The notes beneath the pieces were generated by a model, which was given only the letters and a program-made list of their open reading frames with translations, was not told the DNA's origin and searched no databases. This document shows positions 25,786-34,917 of a DNA stretch of 64,000 bases, one piece after another. The DNA is from Gemmatimonadota bacterium (GTDB lineage Bacteria > Gemmatimonadota > Gemmatimonadetes > Longimicrobiales > Gaopeijiaceae), in contig SHZR01000006.1 of the NCBI GenBank assembly GCA_009692205.1, positions 1 through 64,000 of the forward strand, read 5' to 3'. Positions within the stretch are counted from its first letter, which is position 1. Every line of letters starts with the position of its first letter. The translations under genes and the position numbers were made by a program.

Positions 25786-26159
25786 GCCTCCTCCTGGATT
25801 CCCACGCCCTTCTCTGGGCTCTGCACGCTCCCGAGAAGATCGCGCCGCAGGCGGTCGAGGCCATTCGCGACAGACGCAAGGCGGTGTACTTCAGTGCCGC
25901 CTCCGTCTGGGAGCTCGAGCTCAAGGCCAGCTCGGGGAAGCTGGAGCTTCCCGAGGAATGGGTGAGCGCCGCCGTGGATGCCGGGTTCGTCGAGCTTCCT
26001 GTGAGGGCGACCGAAACGCGCGCGAGCGTCCGCCTTCCTTGGCATCATCGGGATCCGTTCGACCGGCTCCTCGTAGCGCAGGCGATGGAGCACGGGCTGC
26101 GCATCGCGACCCGCGACGCGCTCATCGCCCAGTACGGAGTGGCTGTCCTGACCGTCTAG
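25782..26159 (+). CDS. PIN-domain toxin (VapC-like RNase)
   Basis: A 125-residue PIN-domain ribonuclease toxin. The acidic catalytic residues D6 (LLLDSHALLW), E44 (SVWELELK), D91/D94 (RDPFDRLL) and D112 (ATRDALI) are all present, so the active site looks intact. The GTG start overlaps the antitoxin stop. Together they form a two-gene toxin-antitoxin operon of the Phd/PIN type. The gene ends nine bases before the end of the convergent ABC-F gene. Confidence 0.9.
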   Translation: MSLLLDSHALLWALHAPEKIAPQAVEAIRDRRKAVYFSAASVWELELKASSGKLELPEEWVSAAVDAGFVELPVRATETRASVRLPWHHRDPFDRLLVAQAMEHGLRIATRDALIAQYGVAVLTV

Positions 26160-26168
26160 GGCCGCGTC

Positions 26169-28112
26169 CTACGCGCTCAGGTCCCCGATCTCGTCCTCGA
26201 GGCCTTCCCACTCGGTGAGCAGCCGCGACACCTCGGCCACTAGATCGGCCCGCTCTCGCTGTTGTGCGGCAACGTCGTCAGCGGGCGTCTCGTCGAAGTA
26301 TCCAGGTCGGCAGAAGAGCGCATCGATGTCGCTCACGCGTGCCTCCGCGACCTCGACTCGCGACGTGAGTTCTTCGCGGCGCTGCTCGAGCGTGCGCAGA
26401 CGCTTCGCCCTATCCCCCGCGCCGGCCGGAGGTTGCGGTCGCGGGGCCCCGGCCGCTTCCTTCCGCGCCGCCTTCTTCTCTTTTTGGGCCTTGAGCACGA
26501 CGCCCTCGACGTCGAGGTGGTCGTCCCCGCACGCCTGCACGTATTCCTCGTAGGTCCCCAGGTAGTCGCGGATCCGTCCGGGCGTGATCTCCACGATGCG
26601 CGAGGCGACTTGGCTGACGAGCCACCGATCGTGCGACACCAGGATGAGCGTGCCGTCGAACGCGGCCAGCCCTTCGACGAGCGCCTCGATCGACTCGAGG
26701 TCCAGGTGGTTGGTCGGCTCGTCGAGCAGGAGCACGTTGGCGTGCTCGAGCGAGAGACGGCTGAAGACCAGGCGAGCCGCCTCGCCTCCCGAGAGCGACC
26801 CGAGCTTCTTCGCCCCGTCGTCGCCGGAGAAGAGCATCAGCCCCATCTGGCCGCGCACGTATCCGCGGTCCTTGCCGGGGCAGAAGTCCCACAGCCACGC
26901 CTCGGCGGTGCGGTCCGACCCCGCCAAGCTCTCGCGATGGTCCTGCGCGAAGTATCCGCGGTGGGCCTCGTGGCCCCACACGACCTCTCCTACGTCGGGC
27001 TGCAGCTCGCCCATCAGGATCTTGAGGAGCGTCGACTTGCCGATGCCGTTCGGGCCCATGATCGCGAGCCGATCGCCGCGCCTCACCTCGAGGTTCACGC
27101 CGTGCAGCACTTCCTTGTCGCCGAAGCGCTTCTTCACGCCCTTCACCTTGAGCACCTCGCGACCCGACGGGCGCCTCTCCTGGAAGCGGAACGTGGGATA
27201 GCGACGGCTCGAGCCCGGCAGGGCGGTCAGCGACTCGGTCACCTTCTCGATCAACTTGACCTTGCTCTGCGCCTGCCGCGCCTTACTCGCCTTGGCCTTG
27301 AAGCGATCGACGAACTTCTGGTGGTGCGCGATCTCCTTCTCGCGCTTGTCGATGTGCTTCTCGCGGCGCTCACGCTCCTCGACCTTCGCCTGGATGAAGC
27401 GCGTGTAGTTGCCGGGGTAGAGCGTGACCGTGCGGTAGTCCACGTCGAGGATGTCGGTGGCGATGTTGTCCAGGAAGCGGTGGTCGTGCGAGATGACCAC
27501 CACCGGCCCGGCGAAGTCGCGCATGAACTTCTCGAGCCACCGGATGGAGAGGATGTCCAGGTGGTTCGTCGGCTCGTCGAGCAGAAGGATGTCCGGGTTG
27601 CCCGCGAGCACCTGCGCCAGTAGCACACGGAGCTTGAACCCGCCGGAGAGCGTCGAGAGCGCTTGGTGGTGCACCGAGGTGGGCAGCCCCAGTCCCTCGA
27701 GGATCGTGCCGGCGCGTGACTCGGCCGAGTAGCCGTCGTGGAGCTGCACGATCTCCTCGAGATCGCCGAAGCGCTCCGCGTCGAAGCCGGCCTCGCCCTT
27801 CGCGAGCATGACTTCCTTCTCCGCCATCGCCTCGTAGAGCTCCGCGTTCCCCATGATCGCGACCGACAGGATCTCGCGGTCCTCGTAGAGGAACTGATCC
27901 TGCCGCAGCACCCCGAGCCGAAGGCGCTTGGGGATCGACACGGATCCCTCCGTCGACTCGATCTGCCCGGACAGGATGTTGAGCAGAGTCGTCTTGCCCG
28001 ACCCGTTCGCGCCCACCAGGCCATAGCGTTGGCCGGCGTTCAGCTGGAAGGACGCATTCTCGAAGAGATAGCGCCCGCCGAAGTCCATCGAGACGTTGGA
28101 GGCAGAGATCAT
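26169..28112 (-). CDS. ABC-F family ATPase (ribosome-associated, no membrane part)
   Basis: A 647-residue soluble ATPase with two ABC cassettes. Walker A is GANGSGKT (34-41) in the first and GPNGIGKS in the second; both signature (LSGG) and Walker B (LLDEPTNHLD) motifs are intact. The linker between the cassettes and the C-terminal coiled-coil extension of about 110 residues are typical of Uup/YbiT-like ABC-F proteins, which bind the ribosomal E-site and rescue or modulate translation. The exact subfamily is uncertain. No Shine-Dalgarno-like sequence is visible before the ATG at 28112. Confidence 0.92.
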   Translation of the reverse strand: MISASNVSMDFGGRYLFENASFQLNAGQRYGLVGANGSGKTTLLNILSGQIESTEGSVSIPKRLRLGVLRQDQFLYEDREILSVAIMGNAELYEAMAEKEVMLAKGEAGFDAERFGDLEEIVQLHDGYSAESRAGTILEGLGLPTSVHHQALSTLSGGFKLRVLLAQVLAGNPDILLLDEPTNHLDILSIRWLEKFMRDFAGPVVVISHDHRFLDNIATDILDVDYRTVTLYPGNYTRFIQAKVEERERREKHIDKREKEIAHHQKFVDRFKAKASKARQAQSKVKLIEKVTESLTALPGSSRRYPTFRFQERRPSGREVLKVKGVKKRFGDKEVLHGVNLEVRRGDRLAIMGPNGIGKSTLLKILMGELQPDVGEVVWGHEAHRGYFAQDHRESLAGSDRTAEAWLWDFCPGKDRGYVRGQMGLMLFSGDDGAKKLGSLSGGEAARLVFSRLSLEHANVLLLDEPTNHLDLESIEALVEGLAAFDGTLILVSHDRWLVSQVASRIVEITPGRIRDYLGTYEEYVQACGDDHLDVEGVVLKAQKEKKAARKEAAGAPRPQPPAGAGDRAKRLRTLEQRREELTSRVEVAEARVSDIDALFCRPGYFDETPADDVAAQQRERADLVAEVSRLLTEWEGLEDEIGDLSA

Positions 28113-28188
28113 GGGGGGAGAATGTAACCAAGGCGGCGGAGCCGTCGGGGTGCCCGCCCCAGCGAGCCCCGGCTGCTAGGTTGGAGGC

Positions 28189-28692
28189 ATGCCGAGTCTC
28201 TCATGGCCTCCGCGTCGGCCTTCGTCGCCCATCGGCGCGTTCGTCCTCCTGGCATCGCTCCTCGTGTCCGTGCCCACCGCGGCGCAGCTGCCGGGCTCCG
28301 CGGCAGACAGCGTGTCCGCCCAAACCGCGCCCTCCGAGCGGAGCCCGCTGGTGGCCGGCCTGCTACAGGCGGCGCTTCCGCCCCTTCCGGTCGGCTACCT
28401 CTACGCGGGCAGCTTTGCTCGGGGACTCATCCCCACGGGCCTGACGATCGGCGGCACGACTCTCTTCCTCATCGAGACGATCGAGTTGATCGACTGGACC
28501 GACGAAGCCGGCTCAGGATCTCTGCTGTGGCTGGGGCTGGGGATGACGCTCGGAGGCTACGTCTTCGGCATCGTGGACGCGGCCAACGTCGCCCGGAACC
28601 GGAATGTGCGCGTGAGGGCGGGGGGTGCGGCCTTCAGGGTCGTGCCGAGTCCGTCGGGTGTCGGCTTCGCGGTGACGATACCGGTGGGCTGA
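28189..28692 (+). CDS. small exported membrane protein, unknown
   Basis: A 167-residue protein with a signal peptide (residues about 12-33, ending TAAQ) and two hydrophobic segments (about 60-90 and 100-125). The glycine-rich helices (LPVGYLYAGSFARGLIPTG) are like those of small membrane proteins found in Gemmatimonadota operons. No family name comes to mind. The ATG at 28189 has a GGAGG site two bases upstream of the usual spacing. The gene stands alone and divergent from ABC-F. Confidence 0.65.
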   Translation: MPSLSWPPRRPSSPIGAFVLLASLLVSVPTAAQLPGSAADSVSAQTAPSERSPLVAGLLQAALPPLPVGYLYAGSFARGLIPTGLTIGGTTLFLIETIELIDWTDEAGSGSLLWLGLGMTLGGYVFGIVDAANVARNRNVRVRAGGAAFRVVPSPSGVGFAVTIPVG

Positions 28693-28826
28693 GCGGGTTG
28701 CCCCTAGCCCGCGTGCGGATAGACCGCGTGCGGGTCGCGGGCAAGACGAGACCGACTCGTCGCCGAGCTCGCGATGCGACCCGAGGCGGCGAAGGGCCCG
28801 GCCGTAGGCATATGGCCACCCGTTGA

Positions 28827-28852
28827 CATCGTGATGCTGTGATGCGACGATG
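28827..28852. promoter_or_regulatory. operator-like repeats before the RHH/PIN pair
   Basis: Inverted arms CATCGT and ACGATG (14-base spacer) enclose two direct copies of GTGATGC (28831-28837 and 28839-28845). A consensus -35 element TTGACA is at 28823-28828 with a weak -10 (GACGAT) 17 bases later. Ribbon-helix-helix antitoxins bind such short direct repeats, so this is the probable autoregulatory site. Confidence 0.45.
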
Positions 28853-28856
28853 CTTC

Positions 28857-29081
28857 ATGCGTACCACTGTCAACCTCGATGAGGACGTCCTGCGGGCCAT
28901 CCGAAGCCTCGCCCGGGAGCGCCGAGCGAGCCTCGGAGAGGTGATCTCGACGCTGGTCCGCGATGCGATGCGCCCGCCCGAGCGCGTCAGCTATGAAGCC
29001 GACTTTCCGGTCTTCGAGGTGCGGGAAGGCGCGCCACCGATCACGCCCGAGATGGTGGAGTCGGCGCTGGAGGAGAGTTGA
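28857..29081 (+). CDS. ribbon-helix-helix antitoxin
   Basis: A 74-residue antitoxin. The N-terminal MRTTVNLDEDVLRAIRSLAR is a standard ribbon-helix-helix DNA-binding motif (one beta strand followed by a helix and turn), and the second helix ends near residue 40. The rest is an acidic tail for toxin binding. The ATG at 28857 has no ribosome site, and a run of upstream in-frame codons is not conserved. The stop overlaps the toxin's TTG start, so the pair is coupled. Confidence 0.85.
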   Translation: MRTTVNLDEDVLRAIRSLARERRASLGEVISTLVRDAMRPPERVSYEADFPVFEVREGAPPITPEMVESALEES

Positions 29082-29506
29082 TCCGCCTGCTCGACGTCAA
29101 CGTGCTCGTGGCCATGGCGTGGCCCAACCATGTGCATCATCGGCGTGCCATCGCCTGGTTCACGCACCATCGCGGGGATGGGTGGGCGACCTGCCCGGTG
29201 ACGGAGTCGGGCTTCGTCCGAGTTTCCAGCAATGCGCGTGTGATCCCGGACGCGCGCCCGCCCGCACAGGCGATCGATCTGTTGGGCCGGATGCGCCGCC
29301 TCCCGGGACACACGTTCTGGACCGATGACGTCTCTCCCACCGATCCCGACGCGGCCGCCTTCAGCCGCCTGGTCGGCCACCGGCAGATCACGGACGCGCA
29401 CTTGCTCACGCTCGCGATTCGCCGGGGAGGGCGGCTCGCGACCTTCGACCGTGGCGTGCTGGACCTCGCGTCGGGGAGCCCGACCGCCGTGGAGTTGATT
29501 CCCTAG
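29078..29506 (+). CDS. PIN-domain toxin (VapC-like RNase)
   Basis: A 142-residue PIN ribonuclease with intact acidic residues D6 (RLLDVNVLVA), E43 (VTESGFVR), D106 (QITDAHLL) and D124 (ATFDRGV). The TTG start overlaps the antitoxin stop by four bases. It belongs to a different PIN branch from the one at 25782, as shown by the ITDAHLL motif common in VapC toxins with RHH partners. It ends 13 bases from the convergent nadC gene. Confidence 0.9.
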   Translation: MIRLLDVNVLVAMAWPNHVHHRRAIAWFTHHRGDGWATCPVTESGFVRVSSNARVIPDARPPAQAIDLLGRMRRLPGHTFWTDDVSPTDPDAAAFSRLVGHRQITDAHLLTLAIRRGGRLATFDRGVLDLASGSPTAVELIP

Positions 29507-29518
29507 GACCGGTCCCGC

Positions 29519-30397
29519 TTACGCCTCGAAGTCCAGCGCCACGTCGAGCGACGGCGCCGAGTGTGTGATCCACCCCACCGAGATGAAGTCCACGCCCGTC
29601 TCGGCGACCCTCCGCACATTCGTGAGGGTGATGCCACCCGAGGCCTCGAGCAGGCAGCGGCCCGCGGCGAGCGCCACGGCCTTCCGCATCTGGGCTGGCG
29701 ACATGTTGTCGAGCATGACGATGTCCGCCCCGGCCTTGATCGCCGACTCCAGGTCGGCCACGCGGTCGATCTCCACCTCGACGTGCATCTTGCGGCCGAC
29801 GTTCTTCCGCGCGCGCTTCACCGCTTCGGCCACCGTGCCCACCGACTGCACGTGGTTGTCTTTGATCAGCACCGCATCGTAGAGGCCCATGCGGTGGTTG
29901 CGGCCGCCGCCCGCTCGCACGGCCATCTTCTCGAGGGCGCGAAGGAGCGGTGTGGTCTTCCTGGTGTCGAGGATCGTGGCGCCTGTTCCTTCGACTCGGT
30001 CGACGAGTCGACGCGTCGCGGTCGCCACGCCCGAGAGGTGACCCAGCAGGTTGAGCGCGACGCGCTCGCCCGCGAGGATCGCCCGGGCAGGTCCCTTCAC
30101 GGATGCCAGCACCGTATTCGCGTCCACGACAGTCCCGTCGGCGACGAGCGCGGCGGTCGCCACGGACGCGTCGAGCAACTCGAACACGCGGAGCGCCGGC
30201 CCGAGTCCTGCGATGCACCCCGGCGCTCGCGCGACGACGTTGGCGACGGCCTCGACATCCTCGGGAATGGTCGCCTGCGACGTGACGTCGCCGGCCTTGT
30301 CGAGGTCCTCCGCGAGGGCCGCCGCGAGCAGCTCGTCGACGTGGATTCCTGCGAAGAGCCCGGCCGCGGACTGAGCCGCCGGCTTCCTCGAGGTCAT
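29519..30397 (-). CDS. nadC: NadC, nicotinate-nucleotide pyrophosphorylase (carboxylating)
   Basis: A 292-residue quinolinate phosphoribosyltransferase, which converts quinolinate and PRPP to nicotinate mononucleotide in de novo NAD synthesis. Diagnostic motifs include [20 protein letters not shown] and [20 protein letters not shown], which form the PRPP and quinolinate site, and the following barrel strands ADIVMLDNM and ASGGITLTN. The length is normal. Its start overlaps the nadA stop (ATGA), so the two are an operon. Confidence 0.96.
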   Translation of the reverse strand: MTSRKPAAQSAAGLFAGIHVDELLAAALAEDLDKAGDVTSQATIPEDVEAVANVVARAPGCIAGLGPALRVFELLDASVATAALVADGTVVDANTVLASVKGPARAILAGERVALNLLGHLSGVATATRRLVDRVEGTGATILDTRKTTPLLRALEKMAVRAGGGRNHRMGLYDAVLIKDNHVQSVGTVAEAVKRARKNVGRKMHVEVEIDRVADLESAIKAGADIVMLDNMSPAQMRKAVALAAGRCLLEASGGITLTNVRRVAETGVDFISVGWITHSAPSLDVALDFEA

Positions 30398-31371
30398 ACT
30401 CTTACCTCGAGCATGCGCGCCACGGCCACGCGTGCGCGTGCGGCGACTGCGGGATCGATCAAGACCTCGTGCTTCATGTCGCGCAGGCTGTCACGGATGC
30501 CTGCGAGCGTGATCATCTTCATGTAAGGGCAGAGGTTGCATGGGCGTACGAAGTCGGTCTCCGGCACCTCGACCGCGACGTTGTCGCTCATCGAGCACTC
30601 CGTCACCATCACGACGCGCTTCGGTCGCTCCCGCTTCACCCAGTTGATCATTCCAGAGGTGGAGCCGACGAAGTCCGCCTCTTCGAGGACGTCCGGCGGG
30701 CACTCGGGGTGCGCGATGATCTGGATGCCAGGATACGAGGCGCGGTACTCGCGCAATTCCGCTCCCGTGAAGCGCTCGTGCACGATGCAGGAGCCCTCCC
30801 AGAGGATGATGTCGACCTTGGTCTGCGTGGCGACCCAGCGACCGAGGTACTGGTCGGGCAGGAAGATCACGCGGTCGACGCCGAGCGATTCGACGATTTG
30901 CACCGCGTTGCCCGACGTGCAGCAGATGTCCGATTCGGCCTTCACGTCGGCCGAAGTGTTCACGTACGTGACGACGGGGACGCCCGGGTAGCGCTGGCGG
31001 AGCAAGCGGATGTCATCACCGGTGATCGACTCGGCGAGCGAGCACCCCGCGCCCAGGTCCGGAATCAGGACGGTCTTCGCCTCGTTGACGATCTTGGCCG
31101 TCTCGGCCATGAAGTGGACGCCCGCCATGACGATGATGTCGGCGTCCGTCTTCTCGGCCATGCGCGCGAGCGCGAGCGAATCGCCCTTGAGGTCCGCGAC
31201 GCCGTGGTAGATGTCGGGCGTCATGTAGTTGTGCGCCAAGACCACAGCGTTCCGCCGCTGCTTGAGCTCCTCGATCTCCTCGATGAGGGGCGCCAGCGCA
31301 GCGATCTCGACGTCGGGCAGAACGCCGCGGAGGCGCTCCAACGGACCGACGGATGTCGACGAGATGCCCAC
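30394..31371 (-). CDS. nadA: NadA, quinolinate synthase
   Basis: A 325-residue iron-sulfur quinolinate synthase. The [4Fe-4S] ligand cysteines are readable in GAGCSLAES, in the DICCTSGNA region and in [10 protein letters not shown] near the C-terminus. The active-site histidines lie in LAHNYMT and [11 protein letters not shown]. It condenses iminoaspartate with dihydroxyacetone phosphate. A GTG start at 31371 is supported by AGGAGG five bases upstream. nadB (L-aspartate oxidase) is not in the window, so iminoaspartate must come from elsewhere in the genome. Confidence 0.96.
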   Translation of the reverse strand: MGISSTSVGPLERLRGVLPDVEIAALAPLIEEIEELKQRRNAVVLAHNYMTPDIYHGVADLKGDSLALARMAEKTDADIIVMAGVHFMAETAKIVNEAKTVLIPDLGAGCSLAESITGDDIRLLRQRYPGVPVVTYVNTSADVKAESDICCTSGNAVQIVESLGVDRVIFLPDQYLGRWVATQTKVDIILWEGSCIVHERFTGAELREYRASYPGIQIIAHPECPPDVLEEADFVGSTSGMINWVKRERPKRVVMVTECSMSDNVAVEVPETDFVRPCNLCPYMKMITLAGIRDSLRDMKHEVLIDPAVAARARVAVARMLEVRV

Positions 31372-31522
31372 GGATCCTCCTGACTGTGCTACCGAACCGG
31401 CTTCAGCCTACTCAATACACGGGTCACGGCGTAGGGATTCCCCCGCGGCAGGGCCCTCGCCCGGTTGGGCCATTCCCCCGCTCGCGTTACCTTCGGGCTT
31501 CCATCAAAATCGAGGAAGGACG

Positions 31523-32230
31523 ATGAAGCTTGGGCTCGGGGCCACGCTGCTCGGCGCGGCGCTGCTGACGGTCGGTTGCTCGGAAGGAGCACCTTCCGAT
31601 GAGTCGGCCGCGCTCGAATCGAACGACCAAAAGGCCAGCTACGGCATCGGCATGAACATGGGTAGCCAGCTGTCGGCGGCGAAGGATCGTCTCGACCGGG
31701 CGGCGCTGATGCGCGGCATCGAAGACGGGCTCCAGGGGAGCGACTCGCAGATCCCGGATGGCGAACTGCAGTCCGTCCTCATGCAGTTCGGGAGCGAGAT
31801 CGAGGCTGCCGCGGAAACCGAAAGGTCAGCCGAGGGCGAGGCGAACCTCGCCTCCGGCGCCGCGTACCTCACGCAGAACGGCACCAAGCAGGGGGTCACC
31901 ACCACGGCCAGCGGCCTGCAGTACGAGGTGCTCCGCGTGGGAGATGGCGAGCGACCCACCGTCGAGAGCACGGTGCGCCTCCACTACAAGGGGACGCTCG
32001 TGGACGGCACCGAGTTCGACTCCTCGTACGGCGGCGAGCCGGCGGTCTTCCAGGTGAGCGGGGTCATTCCGGGATTCACCGAGGCGCTGATGCTCATGCC
32101 GGTCGGGAGTCACTACAGGGTCGTGATTCCTGCGGGGATCGGATACGGCCCCCAGGGGAGCGGACGCATCGGTCCTAACTCCACGCTGATCTTCGAGATC
32201 GAGCTCCTGGAGATCGTTGACGCCGAATAG
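31523..32230 (+). CDS. FKBP-type peptidyl-prolyl isomerase lipoprotein
   Basis: A 235-residue lipoprotein (lipobox LLTVGC) with an N-terminal FKBP-N dimerisation domain (KASYGIGMNMGSQL, residues about 35-105) and a C-terminal FKBP domain (VRLHYKGTLVDGTEFDSS, PAGIGYGPQG). This is the FkpA/FklB plan; here it should act on the periplasmic side. The start is set at 31523 because it begins the lipoprotein signal; a longer open frame begins at 31229 inside the divergent nadA region. GAGGA is found seven bases ahead of the ATG. Confidence 0.92.
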   Translation: MKLGLGATLLGAALLTVGCSEGAPSDESAALESNDQKASYGIGMNMGSQLSAAKDRLDRAALMRGIEDGLQGSDSQIPDGELQSVLMQFGSEIEAAAETERSAEGEANLASGAAYLTQNGTKQGVTTTASGLQYEVLRVGDGERPTVESTVRLHYKGTLVDGTEFDSSYGGEPAVFQVSGVIPGFTEALMLMPVGSHYRVVIPAGIGYGPQGSGRIGPNSTLIFEIELLEIVDAE

Positions 32231-32284
32231 CCGCACGCTGTAGCGTCGGAGTTGTCCCCCCCTAAGGCGAGGTTCGATCCCATC

Positions 32285-32973
32285 ATGTCGTTCCTTTCCC
32301 GCCTGTTCGGGTCCACGGACGAGCCTGCGCAGGCAAAGGGCAAGCTCACCCAGCGCCTCGAGCGGCTGGAGGAAGAGGCCCAAAACGCCGCGCCCGGCTA
32401 TGTGGGGAGCTCGTACAACCGGGCTGGCGACATGGCCCTCCGAGAGAGAGATCCGGAGCGCGCGGTGGGCTACTACGGCCGCGCGATCGACGAGTTTCTC
32501 GAGGATGAGCAGCCCGGAGCTGCCCGTGGGGTGGCGAACAAGATGATTCGGGTGCGCCCGCACGCGGTGCGCGCCCTCTGCACCCTGACGTGGCTCGACC
32601 TCGCCGCCAAGCACTCCGCGACGGCCCTCCTCCACCTCCGCGACTACGTGGAGGCCGCGAAGGAGGCGAAGCAGTGCGCGCTCGCGGCGGGCCAGATCTA
32701 CGAGATGGCGCGCCTCGTGCCCTATACGGAGTTCAGGCGCGCCTCGTGCCCTATACGGAGTTCATAGGTGCGGTCGCCGACGCGCTCGACGGACTCGACT
32801 TCGCCAAGAGGGCGGACGAGGTGCGCGAGTGGGAGAGCAAGAAGGGGTCGCCCGATGTCGTGACCGATGCGGAGGCGCTCGCCATCGCGTGCCTCAAGGC
32901 CGCGGTGCGGCCGAACGAGCCCTTGACGGCGGAAGAAGCCAAAGGCTCGGCGGAGGCCCGCCCCAAGGCCTGA
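32285..32973 (+). pseudogene. TPR-like cytoplasmic protein broken by a 29-bp tandem duplication
   Basis: The reading frame from ATG 32285 runs 161 codons (MSFLSRLFGSTDEPAQAKGK, helical TPR-like repeats) and stops at 32767. The same protein continues in the -1 frame as FIGAVADALDGLDFAKRADE to 32973. The break falls in an exact tandem repeat: bases 32707-32735 are repeated as 32736-32764. Removing one copy restores a single frame of 219 codons. The intact form is probably a soluble, helical repeat protein of unknown role. In this sequence the product would be truncated and end in a short foreign tail. Confidence 0.75.
32707..32764. repeat. 29-bp exact tandem duplication
   Basis: Two identical, directly adjacent 29-base units (32707-32735 and 32736-32764). 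Because 29 is not a multiple of three it shifts the frame of the host gene. The units have not diverged at all, so the event is recent or an assembly artefact. Confidence 0.95.
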
Positions 32974-32996
32974 AGCAGGCGGGCCCCGGTCGGCGC

Positions 32997-34802
32997 CTAC
33001 CTTCCCGTGGACCCGGTGAGCAGCCCGTTGCGGATGCGGGCCGCCTTCTCGTTCGCACCCGAGTCCTCCTCGATCGTGGTGCTTCTGACGTCGTCGAGCC
33101 GGAGTTCGGTCGAGAGCGTCAGGCGCTGACCGCCACGCTCGACGACGAGGTCGTAGCGCGTTCCAGCCGGCGCGCCGGCGAACTGGATCCGGAACACCGC
33201 GCCGAAGTCCGTGTTGCCGGCGTCCACACCGGCAACGGAGACGATGAGGTCCCCGACCTGCACGCCCGCCGCGGCCGCGGCACTCCCCGGCGTGAGGGCT
33301 GCTACGCGCACTCCCTCGGCGCTCCCGGTGGTGCTGATGCCGATGCGGGGCACCCTCGTCACGTCCACGCGCAGGCGGAGTCCCGCGAGCGGGAGCATCT
33401 CTTCCCACGGATACGCCTCGCGCCCGTCAATGTAGGCGTCGTGGAAGTCCGTGAACGAGCGTCCACCGGCGGCGCTGCGCACGGCGGCCCACCACTGCTC
33501 CTCCGTGAAGCCGCGGCCGCGCCCGTATGAGGCCTCGTAGACCGCCTTCATGACGTCGTCGAGCGAGCGCGCGTTGTCCGAGGCATCGCGGACGAGGATG
33601 TCGAGCATGAGTCCCGCCAGCGATCCCTTGGGATAGTAGACGGACGCGGTACCGTCGCGCGGGCCGATCCAGGCCGAGAGCGACGCGTCCTCCAGGGCGA
33701 CCGGGGGCACGCCGTTCACCTCGTCGATCTTGGCTTGGGTGTCCTCGTAGAACGACTCCGGGGACACGATGCCTCCGCGCAGCAGTGCGAGGTCGGCGTA
33801 GTAGTCGGTGATGCCCTCGCTCACCCACAGGAGCTCCGTGGGCATCGGCCGACCGTAGTCGTAGGGCCACATATCCACGGGCCGCATCCGCTTCACGTTC
33901 CAGGCGTGGAAGATCTCGTGCGCGGTGATCGACGCGAGCGTGGGGGATCCGAGGAAGTTCGGATGATAGATGCCGAGATGAGAATTGGAGTGCTCTAGTG
34001 CCGAGCCGCCCCCGAAGGACTCATCGAACACGAGCATCGTCGTGTAGTGATCCCAAGGGACTTGGTCGGTCACGGCTTCCATGGGCGGCATCATGCGCAC
34101 GATCTGATCCCACAGGAGCGAACGGACCTGGCCCGCCATCATCCCCTGCGGGTAGGTCGCGAGGCGGTACCACTTCCCTCCGATCTGCGTGCTGTCGACA
34201 TCGAAACGCCCCACGAACGTCGGCATGTCCACGAGCTCGTGGTAGTCGGCGGCCGAGTACGTCCGAGCGGCGGAGGCCGCGGTGAGCCCCGTGGCGACGC
34301 CCCAGTCGCTCTCCGTGTGGAAGACGACCTCGGAGGCGAACTCGAGGCTCTCGCCCTCGGGGTAGGGGAACAGATTCGTACCGTTGAAGAACGCGAAGTC
34401 GGGCCGGGCCCACGCGTTGCCATTGTCGAGCTGGTCGGCGACGTAGTCGAAGCCGAGGGTCACGCGTCCCCGACCCGTGGGATAGACGCGCCACGTATCG
34501 AAGTCGGCCTTGTCCCAGCGAATCTCTGCGCCACCCTGACTCGCGCGTATACCGATGACGTTCTTGGCGAAGTCCTCGATGCTGTAGGAGCCTGGGGTCC
34601 AGGACGGGATCGAGAGCGCGACCGCGTCGCCGTTGGAGACGTCGAACGACATCTCGACATGGATCGCGCGATTGGATGCCGTCTCGGCGGTGAACGTGAC
34701 GTCGTAGCGGACGTTGCTGACGGCTTCCTCGGCGAGCGTCGTGGCGCCAGCGCCGATCAGCACCAGCGACAGCGACAGCGCTCCAGCGATCCTGTTCGTC
34801 AC
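32997..34802 (-). CDS. M61 family glycyl aminopeptidase with PDZ domain
   Basis: A 601-residue exported peptidase. It has a signal peptide (residues 1-24), an N-terminal beta domain, a thermolysin-like catalytic domain with H295-E296-x-x-H299 (AHEIFHAWN) and the third zinc ligand E329 in WVSEGITDYY, then a C-terminal PDZ domain (residues about 465-560; GVQVGDLIVSVAGVD). This is the M61 plan seen in glycyl aminopeptidases. It starts with GTG at 34802. It probably degrades peptides in the periplasm. Confidence 0.92.
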   Translation of the reverse strand: MTNRIAGALSLSLVLIGAGATTLAEEAVSNVRYDVTFTAETASNRAIHVEMSFDVSNGDAVALSIPSWTPGSYSIEDFAKNVIGIRASQGGAEIRWDKADFDTWRVYPTGRGRVTLGFDYVADQLDNGNAWARPDFAFFNGTNLFPYPEGESLEFASEVVFHTESDWGVATGLTAASAARTYSAADYHELVDMPTFVGRFDVDSTQIGGKWYRLATYPQGMMAGQVRSLLWDQIVRMMPPMEAVTDQVPWDHYTTMLVFDESFGGGSALEHSNSHLGIYHPNFLGSPTLASITAHEIFHAWNVKRMRPVDMWPYDYGRPMPTELLWVSEGITDYYADLALLRGGIVSPESFYEDTQAKIDEVNGVPPVALEDASLSAWIGPRDGTASVYYPKGSLAGLMLDILVRDASDNARSLDDVMKAVYEASYGRGRGFTEEQWWAAVRSAAGGRSFTDFHDAYIDGREAYPWEEMLPLAGLRLRVDVTRVPRIGISTTGSAEGVRVAALTPGSAAAAAGVQVGDLIVSVAGVDAGNTDFGAVFRIQFAGAPAGTRYDLVVERGGQRLTLSTELRLDDVRSTTIEEDSGANEKAARIRNGLLTGSTGR

Positions 34803-34917
34803 GATCCCGGCCCCCCCTTCACTCGTTGGCGGTGACCCGTCCGTACGCGGGAACGGGGATGGACGTTCCAGGGGCCGACTCTCGTCCTATACTGTGAGCG
34901 GGACCCACGCACAGGGG

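Noticed and set aside
25782-29506. The toxin-antitoxin genes and the ABC-F gene as one defence island
   Set aside because: Only two ordinary TA pairs around a housekeeping-type ABC-F gene; no nuclease, helicase or other defence gene is present.
31372-31522. Possible riboswitch or NiaR site between nadA and the FKBP gene
   Set aside because: No clear conserved elements or palindrome seen; only the ribosome sites of the two genes are convincing.
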